NCBI GenBank assembly: GCA_016699635.1
Contig: CP064983.1
Coordinates: 930,001 to 994,000 of the forward strand
Direction of reading: 5' to 3'
Source of the DNA: Bacteroidota bacterium
Lineage (GTDB): Bacteria > Bacteroidota > Bacteroidia > AKYH767-A > OLB10
Length of the DNA: 64,000 bases
A model generated the notes under the pieces. It searched no databases. It saw only the letters and a program-made list of their open reading frames with translations, and was not told the DNA's origin. The position numbers and the translations under genes were made by a program. Of this stretch, positions 42,292 through 52,518 are shown in pieces (within the stretch, counting starts at the first letter, position 1; the number at the start of each line of letters is the position of its first letter).

Positions 42292-44151
42292 ATGAGAAAA
42301 ATCTCTACACTATTTGCTATGTTGTGTATTACAACTGCTGTTTCAGCACAAACACAACGCCTTGTTCTTTTCGAGGAATTTACCGGTGAAACCTGCGGGC
42401 CATGTGCACTGGTAAATCCTACACTCAACGAAATGCTTAATGATGAAGAAACAAAAATTGTTTCTATTAAGTATCAAAACAACATTCCTTCTCCCGGTCC
42501 GCGATTCTGGCCTTATGCACAATCAGATATTGCAGCCCGTCAGGCATATTACAACAACACTTATTCACCTCATGGAATTATGGATGGCAATCAGTTTAAC
42601 GATAATGCAGGTGCTTTAGATCCTGTTATCATCAACCCACGTTATGCAACACCTTCACCATTTGAAGTTAGGGTTGCTCATACTTTCAGTGCAGCCAACG
42701 ACACTATTTATGCTTCTGTAATAATAAAAGCAGCACAAAGTTATAGCGACTCAAACTTGGTTGCACAGATTGCAGTTACCGAACGAGATATTTTTGGATA
42801 CACATCACCTAATGGTGAAACACACTACGAAGGAGTACTTCGTAAAATGTTGCCTTCTGCATACGGAACGCCATTGCAAATCTCATGGAATGCAGGCGAT
42901 TCTGTTGTTCTAAATTATTCGTGGTACATCACACCTGCTGCACTTTCATCTCCTGTTTATTATCAGCTATCAGTAGTTGCATTTGTTCAGGACAACTCTA
43001 GCAAAGAAGTACTTCAGGCAGGTTTCAGTCGTGCACAAGTTCCTATGGACCCAAAAGCAAAAGCAATAACAGGCATGCAGGATGTTACTTGCAGCGGTAC
43101 AATGACACCATCATTTACAGTTGCAAACAATGGCATAACTGACATTTCAACTTTAGACATACAATATAAAGTAGATAATAATCCTGCGCAGACATATTCC
43201 TGGATGGGACTGTTGCCAAGTTTTACAAGTACAACCATTTCCTTGCCACCAATTCCGGTTTCAGGAAATGGAAGTCATAGTATTACTTTAACTACAGCGA
43301 ATCCTAATGGCGGTGTTACGGATAATAATATGCTTAACAATAGCAAAACTGCTTATTTCGGTATTCCGGGTGCTGCTGTTGCAGGAAATGTTTTGGAGGA
43401 TTTTACTTTATCAACTTTCCCGCCAGCTAACTGGATTCGTGTTGATCAGAATGGAAACAATACCGGATGGTTACGTTCAACTGCAGGAAATGGATCTGCT
43501 AAAATTGATTTTTATAGCAGCTTTACCGGTCACATTGATAATCTTTATCTATATCCGGTTGACATGAGTGGTGCATCGGGTGCTACTATGACTTTTGATG
43601 TTTCACATCGTCAATATAGTGCTGCCTATATTGATGCAATAAATGTTCAGGTTTCTACAGATTGCGGACTAACATGGAATACAGAATGGGCTAAATCGGG
43701 TGCCGCTCTTGCAACAGTTACAGGCTATCAGACAGGCGCCTTTACACCTTCAGCAGCACAGTGGCGTGCTGAAACCGTAAACCTGAATCAATATGCAGGC
43801 AACAACAATGTACTTATTCGTTTCAATGCAGTGAGTGGTTATGGTAACAATGGTTATGTTGATAATGTGAATGTTTCTTTGTCAACAGGAATCAATGAAG
43901 TTGCTAATACTACATTTGAATTATATCCAAACCCTTCAACTGGAATTGTAACCATCAGAACTAAAACACAAAATTCTGATTATAAAATCCGTTTCACTGA
44001 CATTTCGGGAAAAGAAGTTTTTGTAAATACTCGTGTTGAAGGCAATACCATTAAAGCTGATTTCAGTGCATGCAGCAATGGAACATACTTTGCCGAAATA
44101 CAAACACCAAACGGCACAGAACGCAGTAAATTCATTTTACTTAAAGATTAA
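42292..44151 (+). CDS. Omp28-like thioredoxin-fold surface protein with T9SS sorting domain
   Basis: 619 residues. A signal peptide (ends SAQ, residue 20) is followed by an Omp28-related thioredoxin-like domain whose CGPC motif is at residues 35-38 (FTGETCGPCALV). A CARDB-like beta domain (about 255-350) and a MAM/choice-of-anchor-J domain (about 365-530) follow. The end is a T9SS type A sorting domain (ELYPNPSTGIVTIRT). Omp28 of Porphyromonas is a surface adhesin. The CxxC pair suggests disulfide chemistry, not shown. It is intact and followed by a strong terminator. Confidence 0.85.
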   Translation: MRKISTLFAMLCITTAVSAQTQRLVLFEEFTGETCGPCALVNPTLNEMLNDEETKIVSIKYQNNIPSPGPRFWPYAQSDIAARQAYYNNTYSPHGIMDGNQFNDNAGALDPVIINPRYATPSPFEVRVAHTFSAANDTIYASVIIKAAQSYSDSNLVAQIAVTERDIFGYTSPNGETHYEGVLRKMLPSAYGTPLQISWNAGDSVVLNYSWYITPAALSSPVYYQLSVVAFVQDNSSKEVLQAGFSRAQVPMDPKAKAITGMQDVTCSGTMTPSFTVANNGITDISTLDIQYKVDNNPAQTYSWMGLLPSFTSTTISLPPIPVSGNGSHSITLTTANPNGGVTDNNMLNNSKTAYFGIPGAAVAGNVLEDFTLSTFPPANWIRVDQNGNNTGWLRSTAGNGSAKIDFYSSFTGHIDNLYLYPVDMSGASGATMTFDVSHRQYSAAYIDAINVQVSTDCGLTWNTEWAKSGAALATVTGYQTGAFTPSAAQWRAETVNLNQYAGNNNVLIRFNAVSGYGNNGYVDNVNVSLSTGINEVANTTFELYPNPSTGIVTIRTKTQNSDYKIRFTDISGKEVFVNTRVEGNTIKADFSACSNGTYFAEIQTPNGTERSKFILLKD

Positions 44152-44184
44152 TCTTTAAGTAATAAAATTGTAATAATTACAACT

Positions 44185-44219
44185 AAGCCATCAGTATGCT
44201 GAAATACTGATGGCTTTTT
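44185..44219 (+). terminator. Rho-independent terminator after the Omp28-like gene
   Basis: A 13-bp perfect stem, AAGCCATCAGTAT (44185-44197) with 44204-44216, has a 6-base loop and ends in a T run. Confidence 0.9.
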
Positions 44220-44273
44220 GATTTTACATCTTAGAATCTATTAGGCAACAACCATTTCTTTAGCATATCTTTT

Positions 44274-44281
44274 TACCTTTG
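44274..44281 (+). promoter_or_regulatory. -7 promoter element TACCTTTG for the DHS-like gene
   Basis: Exact TAnnTTTG match, 38 bp upstream of the ATG at 44320, in the gap after the Omp28 terminator. Confidence 0.5.
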
Positions 44282-44319
44282 CACTCTCAAAAAATTTTAA
44301 TTTAAAATCAAACTTAGTT

Positions 44320-45295
44320 ATGTCAAAAGGACCCATATCGCAATTTATGCAGCATCACTACCGTCATTTTAATGCTGCTGCTATGATGGATGCTTCAAAA
44401 GCCTATGTTACACATCTTGCCGAAGGTGGAAAAATGATGGTTACACTTGCCGGTGCCATGAGTACAGCAGAACTTGGAATTTCACTTGCAGAAATGATTC
44501 GTCAGGATAAAGTGCATATTATTTCCTGTACCGGAGCAAATCTTGAAGAAGATATTATGAACCTTGTAGCACACAACAGTTATAAGCGAGTTCCTAATTA
44601 CCGCGACCTTACTCCCGAGCAAGAACGAGAATTATTAGACAATCATTTTAACCGTGTTACTGACACATGTATTCCCGAAGAAGAAGCTTTCAGAAGATTA
44701 CAAAAACATATTCATCAGATATGGAAAGATGCCGACAATAAAGGCGAGCGTTATTTTCCTCATGAGTACATGTATAAAATGCTTTTGAGTGGTGTGTTGA
44801 AACAATACTATGAGATTGATCCTAAAAACTCATGGATGCTTGCAGCAGCACAAAAAAATATTCCAATTGTAGTTCCCGGCTGGGAAGACAGCACTATGGG
44901 AAATATTTTTGCATCATACGTCATTAAAAATGAAATGAAAGCAACAACCATGAAAAGCGGTATTGAATATATGGTTTGGCTTGGCTGACTGGTATCGTCA
45001 GAATTCAGGCGGTAAGGGCGTTGGATTTTTTCAGATTGGTGGTGGTATAGCAGGTGACTTTCCGATTTGTGTTGTACCCATGATGTATCAGGATTTGGAA
45101 TGGCATGATGTACCTTTCTGGAGCTATTTCTGTCAGATTAGCGACAGTACAACAAGTTATGGTTCTTATAGCGGTGCCGTGCCAAACGAAAAAATTACAT
45201 GGGGCAAATTAGATATTGACACCCCAAAATTTATTGTAGAAAGTGATGCTTCTATTGTTGCACCGCTGATGTTTGCCTGGATATTAGAGTGGTAA
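44320..45295 (+). CDS. Deoxyhypusine-synthase-like protein, one frameshift
   Basis: About 325 residues of the DHS fold. It shares LAGAMSTAELGISLAEMIR, the HIISCTGANLEEDI segment and a C-terminal GAVPNEKITWGKL that carries the lysine region corresponding to the catalytic lysine of deoxyhypusine synthase. The frame breaks near 44984, where one G is extra (MVWLADWYRQNSGGKG expected). Bacteria lack eIF5A, so the bacterial homologues are thought to act in polyamine (homospermidine) metabolism or to modify another protein. It is a single gene with its own promoter. Confidence 0.85.
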
Positions 45296-45304
45296 TAATA
45301 TGTT

Positions 45305-45847
45305 ATGAATGCAGCCGTTAAATACACCCTGGCAGGCATTGCCGCAGTTATATTAGGATTTGTAAGCTTAGGTATTATTCATCCTGAAATTGAATATGAG
45401 TCGAGGGTGCAGATTAGCGCACCGGTAACAAAAGCATTCGATATTTTTATTGATACTTCAATGATGAAACACTGGATGCCGGGATTCGTTTCATTTAAAC
45501 CATTAGAGGGTAAAATGCTTACAAAAGGTTCTAAACAATTATTGGTCTTGAACCTCAACAACGAACAAATTGAGATTACTGAAACGGTTGAAGATTACAG
45601 CTATCCGAAATTTTATAAATTTCATGCGCAAAATACATTACTGAATTCAACCAACACAATAATTTTTGAAGGCGATTCAATTCATTGTAGTTTGACTGTA
45701 AAAACAAAAGCAAGTGGTAATAATTTTATGTTACGTTCAATGTTTGTATTTACTGAACCCATCTTTAAACAACAACAGGACAGCACATATACGTTACTAA
45801 AAAGAACTATTGAGTCACATTTAGATAATCACAACATCAATCAATAA
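45305..45847 (+). CDS. SRPBCC-family (polyketide cyclase/START-like) membrane-anchored protein
   Basis: 180 residues. One N-terminal helix (VKYTLAGIAAVILGFVSLGI) precedes a START/SRPBCC domain: VQISAPVTKAFDIFIDTSMM, then a MKHWMPGF motif and a C-terminal helix. The fold binds hydrophobic ligands; function here is unknown. It starts 9 bases after the DHS-like gene and is probably co-transcribed. Confidence 0.7.
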   Translation: MNAAVKYTLAGIAAVILGFVSLGIIHPEIEYESRVQISAPVTKAFDIFIDTSMMKHWMPGFVSFKPLEGKMLTKGSKQLLVLNLNNEQIEITETVEDYSYPKFYKFHAQNTLLNSTNTIIFEGDSIHCSLTVKTKASGNNFMLRSMFVFTEPIFKQQQDSTYTLLKRTIESHLDNHNINQ

Positions 45848-45894
45848 TTGTAATTAAATTTTATTTTAAAAAATCATTAAATTATCAGTCAGAC

Positions 45895-47560
45895 ATGAAT
45901 AGTAGAATTTTAAACTTTCTCTTGCTATTACTGATTTCAACCTCTGTAAACGCGCAATCAGATACAGAACTGAAATCAAACCTAAAACAACACATCAGCA
46001 TATTAGCCAGTGATAAATTTGAAGGACGTGAACCGGGAACCAAGGGTGAACGTTTATCTTATGAATACATTACACAACAATTTAAGAATATTGGTTTGCA
46101 ATCATTAGGAAGTAATGGTTATTTACAATCATTTGAGTTTTCTGCCGGGACAAAAAATGGAGTTAAAAACAAATTGACCATAGCCGGAAAAAATTTAAAA
46201 TCAGATTCCGAATATTATGTGTTACCGTATTCTGCACTTCAGGCAACCGCAGAGGGCAAATCAATAAAAATTGGCAGTGGGTTGTTATCAAAAGATTTGG
46301 GCAGAAACGATTATGAGGGGTTAACTGTTTTGAAAGGCAGGATAGCAGTGATGGATTATGCTACTCCGGAGGGAAATAATCCGCATAGTAAGTGGGCTGA
46401 GGCATCAGACTTACGTAAGAGAATAGAAATTGCCGTATCAAAAGGCATTAGTGGATTGATTATTTATAATTCAAATGATTCAATAAAAAATCCTGAAAAA
46501 AACTCGGAAATAAAAATCACACCATTTGCAATTCCTGTTGTATTTATAAAATCAAATGATGCCACATTACTAAAAGATAATCAGCAGGTAACTATAGCAA
46601 CAGATATTGAAAAAATAATGCACTCCGGTCATAATGTAATCGGATACATTGATAACCGTGCAGAAAATACAATTGTGATTGGAGCACATTATGATCACTT
46701 GGGGTATGGCGGACATGAATCACTCTACAGAGGTAAGCCTGAAATACATAATGGTGCTGACGATAATGCAAGCGGAACATCAACATTAATTGAGCTGGCA
46801 AGAAAATTAAATTCATCATCATTAAAAAAATACAACTACTTGTTTATTGCTTTTTCAGGAGAAGAAAAAGGACTCCTGGGTTCAAACTATTTTGTAAAAC
46901 ATCCAACAATTGATTTGAAAAAAGTAAATTATATGTTGAATATGGATATGGTTGGCAGACTGAAACCTGAAGAACATATTTTACTCATAAACGGTGCCGG
47001 CACTTCTCCTTCATGGGATAGTTTATTAAACAACATTAAAGTAGATTCTCTCAGAATAAAAACTACAGCTTCAGGAGTTGGACCAAGTGACCACACTTCA
47101 TTTTATCTGGAAGGAATTCCTGTACTGCATTTTTTCAGTGGCACACATAGCGATTATCATAAACCCAGTGATGACGAGCCTTTGATAAATTACAATGGTA
47201 TGGTTTCAATTTTTCACTTTATGTACGACCTGATTGAACAAACCAACAATTTACCAAAGCTTACTTACAAAAACCAATGATTCAAGTAATGAAGATGCGC
47301 CACGTTTTAAAGTAACATTAGGTGTTGTTCCTGACTATGCTTTTGAAGGTAGCGGTATGCGCATTGACGGAGTTACAGAAGGAAAACCTGCTGCAATTGC
47401 CGGATTTTTAAAAGGCGATGTGGTAATACAGATGGGTGAAGAAAAAGTTGCTGATATGATGAGCTACATGAAAGCATTAAGCAAATTCAAAAAAGGTGAT
47501 ACTGTAAAAGTAAAAGTACAACGAGGAAAAGATGTTGTAGAAAAAGAAGTAACCTTCTGA
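45895..47560 (+). CDS. M28-family zinc aminopeptidase with PA and C-terminal PDZ domains, one frameshift
   Basis: About 555 residues with a signal peptide (ends VNAQ). An inserted PA-like domain (about 110-230) precedes the M28 catalytic region: GAHYDHLGYGG, NGADDNASGT (bridging Asp), FSGEEKGLLGS and NMDMVGRL, then GPSDHTSFY. The PDZ domain (GVTEGKPAAIAGFLKGDVV) follows after a break near 47268, where one A is missing from an A run. The PDZ fusion is common in Bacteroidota M28 peptidases. It is exported, likely periplasmic. Confidence 0.87.
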
Positions 47561-47576
47561 TAAATTATTAAAGAGC

Positions 47577-48062
47577 ATGACACAACGAACCATTCACTTT
47601 GAAGAAAAACAATATTTGGGACTGAATCACTACAGTCTGCTTAGAAGTATGGTATTGGCACTCTTTTGTTTTGTGGCTTACTATGTTACAGAAAACCGTG
47701 AAAATAATGCAGAGTTACTCTTCTTTGGTGGTGTAGCGTTTATGGTAATTTCATTACTTTCTATGTTTATCAAACACCTGCACACTAGGGTTTATGATTC
47801 ATGTATTGAGTTAGATGGACTCTGGACAATGCGTAAAGTAAAAATTGATCTCAGTACAATTGTTGATGTTCAAAAAATCCCGTATAGCAACTACATTATG
47901 AATACTCCTGTATATAATCTGCACAGAAATGGCAGTATTTATTTTTATACATCAGGCCGTTCTGCAATAAAAATTACGGACAAGGATGGTATGAACTATA
48001 TTATCGGCACACAAAAGCAGGAAGAGTTTTTACGAATTCTTAACGACCTTATCAAAAAATAA
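47577..48062 (+). CDS. Membrane protein with PH-like domain, function unknown
   Basis: 161 residues. Two membrane helices (about 24-42 and 49-65) are followed by a PH-like beta domain with CIELDGLWTMRKVKIDLSTI and a C-terminal SAIKITDKDGMNYIIGTQ. Such membrane PH proteins are widespread and mostly uncharacterised. It is 16 bases after the M28 gene. Confidence 0.6.
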   Translation: MTQRTIHFEEKQYLGLNHYSLLRSMVLALFCFVAYYVTENRENNAELLFFGGVAFMVISLLSMFIKHLHTRVYDSCIELDGLWTMRKVKIDLSTIVDVQKIPYSNYIMNTPVYNLHRNGSIYFYTSGRSAIKITDKDGMNYIIGTQKQEEFLRILNDLIKK

Positions 48063-48086
48063 ATGCCCGATAAAAATCGGGCATTT
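48061..48086. terminator. Bidirectional hairpin terminator between convergent genes
   Basis: A perfect 11-bp stem, AAATGCCCGAT (48061-48071) with 48076-48086, and an AAAA loop. It lies between the PH-like gene and the convergent Lys/Pro-rich gene. Confidence 0.85.
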
Positions 48087-48107
48087 ACACATTGTTTTAC
48101 AACTGCA

Positions 48108-48385
48108 TTACTCTTTAGGTTTGTCTTTCGGCTTTTCCATTTCTGTTGCCTTGTGTGAATCCTTTTGAGGTGCATCTTTTTTTACTTCTTTATCAGCAGG
48201 TGCTGACTCATGATTGGCAGGTGCTGCCTGAATTGTTGCAGGCGCATCTTTCTTAACTTCTTTTTGAGGAGTTGTGGTATGCTCACTCTTTACAGGTTGA
48301 GCCTGATCTTCTGCCTTTTTTTCTGTTTGGGCATTGGCGCAATATGTTGCTGCCACTACCGCTAATGTAAGAACTGTTTTTTCAT
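48108..48385 (-). CDS. Small secreted Lys/Ala/Pro-rich protein, start region frameshifted
   Basis: About 92 residues. The ATG at 48385 begins MKKTVLTLAVVAATYCANAQ after correcting one A missing from an A run; this is a signal peptide. The mature part is low-complexity, with KEVKKDAP repeated twice about 27 residues apart (KEVKKDAPATIQAAP and KEVKKDAPQKDSH) and PKDKPKE at the end. No family is recognised. It is likely periplasmic and disordered. Confidence 0.6.
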
Positions 48386-48442
48386 TGTTATTTGATTTAA
48401 AGAATTTACAACAAACATAAACAAAAATCCTAAATCTGCAAC

Positions 48443-49705
48443 TTATCCATTGGCTCGGATAGCTTCTACAGGATCGAGCTGTGATGCTGAATATGCAGGG
48501 ATGAATCCTGAAACCAACCCTATTAAAGCTGAAATAAACAATCCAAGCATAATATTATGTCCTGTAAGGCTTAGTGGATAATCAAAGGCATGGGACACAA
48601 ACATGGCTAAAAAATAAATAATGCTCAAGCCTATCAACCCTCCTATCAGACAAAGTACAATAGCTTCAAACAAAAACTGCATCAGAATAAAATAATTCTT
48701 GGCACCAAGAGATTTCTGAATACCTATCTGACTGGTACGTTCCTTCACTGAAACAAACATAATGTTTGCAATACCAAAGCCACCCACCAAAATAGAAAAG
48801 CCTCCGATAATAGCTCCTGCCATATTCAGCGCGCTGAAAATATTGGTGATGTTATTGCTCAACAAACTTGACTGATTGAGTGCAAAATTATCGTCCTCAA
48901 TAGGGCGTAGTCTTCTTATGCTTCGCATAATGGATTTTAATTCATCATTAGCAAACTGAATGGGAACACCTTCTTTGACCTTTGCTTTGATGAAAGGATC
49001 TATTCTGTCGCTGCGAATATTAACGAAATTACGTCCGAAATTTAATGGCAGAACCACCGTATTATCCATCTCTGTTTCAAGCAGACTTTTACCTTCTTCT
49101 TTGAAAACACCAATCACTTCAACTTTCCTACCCATAACTTCAAAAACTTTCCCTAAAGCATTACTTGCACTTCCAAAAAGCCCGTTAGCAACATTACTGC
49201 CTATAATGCCAACAGCCCTACCGGAGTTAGACTCCATCTCAGTAAGATAACGACCGGCTGAAAGTTCGAAAGATTTTACCTTGTCAAAATCATGCGACAC
49301 TAGGGCTACAGTTACATTTTCTGCACTATTGTTCAGGTACTTAACTGTTTTACCATTCAAATATGCTTCGAAAGTAAAAGCCTCAATACTCTGAGAGCGA
49401 GCAGCCAACTGATGCATTTCTTTTACAGAAGGTAACGGACGCTGCCAATATTTCCACCAAGGGTAATCGCCTCCAAAAGCCCACCATTTTTGAACATAAA
49501 TAGTCTTGTCTCCCAACGACTCTACACTGGTGCGTACGTTTTTTTCCATGGCATCAACCACCGTAAAAACACTGATAATGGCAAAAATACCTATGGAGAT
49601 TCCCAATAGAGATAACACTGTTCTGAGCATATTTGCCCTCAAAGCATGCAGTGCAAATGCTATGCTTTCAGCTGACAATTTCAGAAAAATCCTTATTCGG
49701 TTCAT
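48443..49705 (-). CDS. MacB/FtsX-type ABC transporter permease
   Basis: 420 residues. An N-terminal helix (LRTVLSLLGISIGIFAIISV) is followed by a large MacB-like periplasmic domain (about 45-285), then three C-terminal helices with FGIANIMFVSVKERTSQIGI and PAYSASQLDPVEAIRANG. It exports lipids, peptides or drugs with a partner ATPase that is not in the window. Its -7 element lies only about 6 bp upstream of the ATG. Confidence 0.88.
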   Translation of the reverse strand: MNRIRIFLKLSAESIAFALHALRANMLRTVLSLLGISIGIFAIISVFTVVDAMEKNVRTSVESLGDKTIYVQKWWAFGGDYPWWKYWQRPLPSVKEMHQLAARSQSIEAFTFEAYLNGKTVKYLNNSAENVTVALVSHDFDKVKSFELSAGRYLTEMESNSGRAVGIIGSNVANGLFGSASNALGKVFEVMGRKVEVIGVFKEEGKSLLETEMDNTVVLPLNFGRNFVNIRSDRIDPFIKAKVKEGVPIQFANDELKSIMRSIRRLRPIEDDNFALNQSSLLSNNITNIFSALNMAGAIIGGFSILVGGFGIANIMFVSVKERTSQIGIQKSLGAKNYFILMQFLFEAIVLCLIGGLIGLSIIYFLAMFVSHAFDYPLSLTGHNIMLGLFISALIGLVSGFIPAYSASQLDPVEAIRANG

Positions 49706-49710
49706 TGCAA

Positions 49711-49718
49711 CAAAAGTA
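49711..49718 (-). promoter_or_regulatory. -7 promoter element TACTTTTG directly upstream of the FtsX-type permease
   Basis: An exact TAnnTTTG match ends 5 bp before the ATG. This predicts a leaderless or near-leaderless mRNA if the ATG at 49705 is the true start. Confidence 0.45.
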
Positions 49719-49783
49719 TAAAGTTGCCATGATTTGCTCTGAATTTATTTTCAGTTTAACAAATTTTAATTGATTCACTTACC

Positions 49784-49791
49784 TATTTTTG
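49784..49791 (+). promoter_or_regulatory. -7 promoter element TATTTTTG for purH
   Basis: An exact TAnnTTTG match 33 bp upstream of the GTG at 49825. It overlaps a possible TTG start at 49789, which makes that earlier start unlikely. Confidence 0.5.
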
Positions 49792-49824
49792 CAAACTCTC
49801 CATCAATTTAAAGAATTCCCGGAA

Positions 49825-51354
49825 GTGAAGATTAAAAGTGCGCTTATTTCTGTCTATAATAAAAATGGCTTTGAACCACTTATCAAGGCTCTGCATCAAC
49901 AACAGGTAACTTTGTTTGCAACTGGAGGAACTTTTGATTTTATACAATCATTGAAAATTCCTATTACTGCTGTCGAAGATGTGACAGATTATCCATCCAT
50001 ATTCGGTGGAAGAGTAAAAACATTACACCCTAAAATTTTTGGTGGAATATTAAATCGCAGAAACGATGCAAATGATGTGATGGAAGTTGAAAAATACAAC
50101 ATCCCATGCATAGATTTGGTTGTAGTTGATTTATATCCTTTTGAAGCCACAGTTGCATCCGGTGCTGATGAAAGTGCCATCATTGAGAAAATTGACATTG
50201 GTGGTGTATCACTAATTCGTGCCGCAGCAAAAAATTTTAATGATGTATCTATCATTGCCTCTGCAGATGATGTAACAGCATTTCTGCAAACTTACAATCA
50301 GGGCAATGGTGAAGTTAATTTATCATTCAGAAAAAAACTTGCACAAAAAGCATTTGCCATAACCAGTCATTACGACTCTGCCATTTTTAATTATTTCTAT
50401 AGTAAGAATGAACAATCAGAGCCGGTTTTGAATTTACAATGCAACAATTCAGTTACCTTGCGTTATGGCGAAAATCCACATCAGCGTGGTTATTATTTCG
50501 GTAACCTGAATGAAACATTTGTACAACTAGGTGGAAAAGAACTTTCCTATAACAACATGCTTGATTGCGATGCAGCAATTAATCTTATTGCAGAATTCAG
50601 CAATGAAAAAGGTGTGACTGCAGCAATTATCAAACACAACAATGCCTGCGGAATTGCTACAAGAGAAAAAGCAACAGATGCATGGCAGGCAGCATTAGCA
50701 GGTGATCCTGTTTCTGCATTTGGTGGAATAATTGTTTTTAATCAGCATATAGATGAATCACTCGCTAAAGAAATCAATGCTATTTTCTTTGAAGTTATAA
50801 TTGCACCATCGTTTGCAGAAGAAGCAGTAAAAGTTTTTTCAGAAAAGAAAAACAGAATTATACTTCAATTAAAAAAACAGCTTGTTGCCAAGCAAAGTAT
50901 TAAGTCTGCTTTAGGCGGATATTTAATGCAGGAAACAGACAGTGAAGCATTGAGCACAGATGGATGGAATAACATTACTTTGCGAAAGCCAACAACTACA
51001 GAGACAGAGGATATGCTTTTTGCTGTGAGAGTTATCCGTAATTTAAAAAGCAATGCTATTACCTTGGTTAAGAATAAGCAGTTGATTGGAAGTGGTGCCG
51101 GGCAAACCTCTCGTGTTGATGCATTGAAGCAAGCCATTGCAAAGGCAGTAAATTTTGGATTTAACCTGAAAAACAGTGTTATGGCAAGTGATGCATTCTT
51201 TCCGTTTCCGGATTGTGTAGAGATAGCCAAAACTGCTGGTATTGAAGCTGTTGTACAGCCGGGTGGAAGTATTAAAGATAAAGATTCTATTGAATATTGT
51301 AACAAAAATAACATGACTATGGTATTAACAGGTAAAAGGCATTTCAAACATTAA
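49825..51354 (+). CDS. purH: Bifunctional AICAR formyltransferase / IMP cyclohydrolase
   Basis: The last two steps of purine synthesis, giving IMP. From the GTG at 49825 the protein begins VKIKSALISVYNKNG and has about 509 residues, the family length. The N-terminal IMP cyclohydrolase (MGS-like) part contains ATGGTFDFI and GGRVKTLHPKIFGGIL. The formyltransferase part carries RYGENPHQ and IKHNNACGIA. An upstream TTG at 49789 would overlap the -7 promoter box and is rejected. It is followed by mreB after a short gap. Confidence 0.93.
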   Translation: MKIKSALISVYNKNGFEPLIKALHQQQVTLFATGGTFDFIQSLKIPITAVEDVTDYPSIFGGRVKTLHPKIFGGILNRRNDANDVMEVEKYNIPCIDLVVVDLYPFEATVASGADESAIIEKIDIGGVSLIRAAAKNFNDVSIIASADDVTAFLQTYNQGNGEVNLSFRKKLAQKAFAITSHYDSAIFNYFYSKNEQSEPVLNLQCNNSVTLRYGENPHQRGYYFGNLNETFVQLGGKELSYNNMLDCDAAINLIAEFSNEKGVTAAIIKHNNACGIATREKATDAWQAALAGDPVSAFGGIIVFNQHIDESLAKEINAIFFEVIIAPSFAEEAVKVFSEKKNRIILQLKKQLVAKQSIKSALGGYLMQETDSEALSTDGWNNITLRKPTTTETEDMLFAVRVIRNLKSNAITLVKNKQLIGSGAGQTSRVDALKQAIAKAVNFGFNLKNSVMASDAFFPFPDCVEIAKTAGIEAVVQPGGSIKDKDSIEYCNKNNMTMVLTGKRHFKH

Positions 51355-51476
51355 GTCTGTTGGCAGACAAAGTGTTAAAAATGTCTGCAACAACAGAAAA
51401 AATGAAAAAAAAGCCTACGCCTGAAGTTCTCATTGTCGAAGAAACTATAAAGGAAAACACTAACAATAAAAGAAAA

Positions 51477-52499
51477 ATGGGACTATTTGATTTTCTGACC
51501 CAGGAGATAGCCATAGACCTTGGCACGGCTAACACGCTAATCATTCATAACGATAAAGTTGTGGTTGATGAGCCAAGTATTGTTGCTATTGACCGTATGA
51601 CAGGTAAGGTACTTGCTGTTGGTAAGCAGGCTATGATGATGCATGGAAAAACACATGAAAATATTAAAACCATCCGTCCATTAAAAGATGGTGTAATTGC
51701 CGATTTTGATGCTGCAGAAAATATGATTCGCGGAATGATTAAAATGATCAACCCCGGGAGAAGATTTTTTCAGCCATCGCTTAAAATGGTTATCTGTATT
51801 CCATCGGGAATTACAGAAGTAGAGAAACGAGCAGTGCGTGACAGTGCAGAACATGCCGGAGCAAAAGAAGTTTATCTTATTCACGAACCCATGGCAGCAG
51901 CCATTGGTATTGGCATTGATGTAGAAGAGCCAATGGGAAATATGATTATTGACATTGGTGGTGGCACCAGTGAAATTGCAGTTATTGCTCTTGGAGGAAT
52001 TGTTTGCGACCAATCTATTCGTGTTGCCGGTGATGGTTTTACGATGGACATTTGGGATTATATGCGCAGACAACACAATATACTTATTGGTGAGCGTAGT
52101 GCTGAAATGATTAAAATTGAAGTAGGCTCTGCATTGCCTGAGTTAGACAACCCTCCACACGACTACGCAGTTCATGGTCGTGATCTGATGACCGGTATTC
52201 CAAAAGAAATTACAGTTACCTACTCAGAAATTGCACATGCACTTGATAAAAGTATCAGCAAAATTGAAGAAGCCATTTTAAAAGCACTTGAAATGACACC
52301 TCCGGAATTATCAGCAGATATTTACCGTACAGGAATTTACCTTACAGGTGGTGGTGCTTTGCTGCGCGGATTGGATAAACGTATTGGAATGAAAACAAAA
52401 CTTCCCGTACACGTTGCCGAAGACCCACTTCGTGCAGTCGTTCGCGGTACAGGAATTGCACTTAAAAATATTGACAGGTATAAATTCCTGATTCCATAA
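51477..52499 (+). CDS. mreB: Rod-shape-determining actin homologue MreB
   Basis: 340 residues from the ATG at 51477 (MGLFDFLTQEIAIDLGTAN), the typical Bacteroidota start. An in-frame extension back to an ATG at 51381 would add 32 Lys-rich residues and is less likely. The actin-fold phosphate loops DLGTANTLI and IDIGGGTSEIAVI are present, as is the adenosine motif LTGGGALLRGLD. It polymerises under the membrane to direct cell-wall growth. The usual downstream mreC and mreD are absent; a terminator follows at once. Confidence 0.94.
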   Translation: MGLFDFLTQEIAIDLGTANTLIIHNDKVVVDEPSIVAIDRMTGKVLAVGKQAMMMHGKTHENIKTIRPLKDGVIADFDAAENMIRGMIKMINPGRRFFQPSLKMVICIPSGITEVEKRAVRDSAEHAGAKEVYLIHEPMAAAIGIGIDVEEPMGNMIIDIGGGTSEIAVIALGGIVCDQSIRVAGDGFTMDIWDYMRRQHNILIGERSAEMIKIEVGSALPELDNPPHDYAVHGRDLMTGIPKEITVTYSEIAHALDKSISKIEEAILKALEMTPPELSADIYRTGIYLTGGGALLRGLDKRIGMKTKLPVHVAEDPLRAVVRGTGIALKNIDRYKFLIP

Positions 52500-52518
52500 A
52501 CATATTGTAAACTCAAAT

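Noticed and set aside
49789..49824. Upstream TTG start for purH adding 12 residues
   Set aside because: It overlaps a perfect -7 promoter box (49784-49791), and the family start aligns with the GTG at 49825.
51360..51476. N-terminal extension of MreB
   Set aside because: MGLFDFLTQEIAIDLGTAN is the usual Bacteroidota MreB start; the preceding Lys-rich stretch has no family support.
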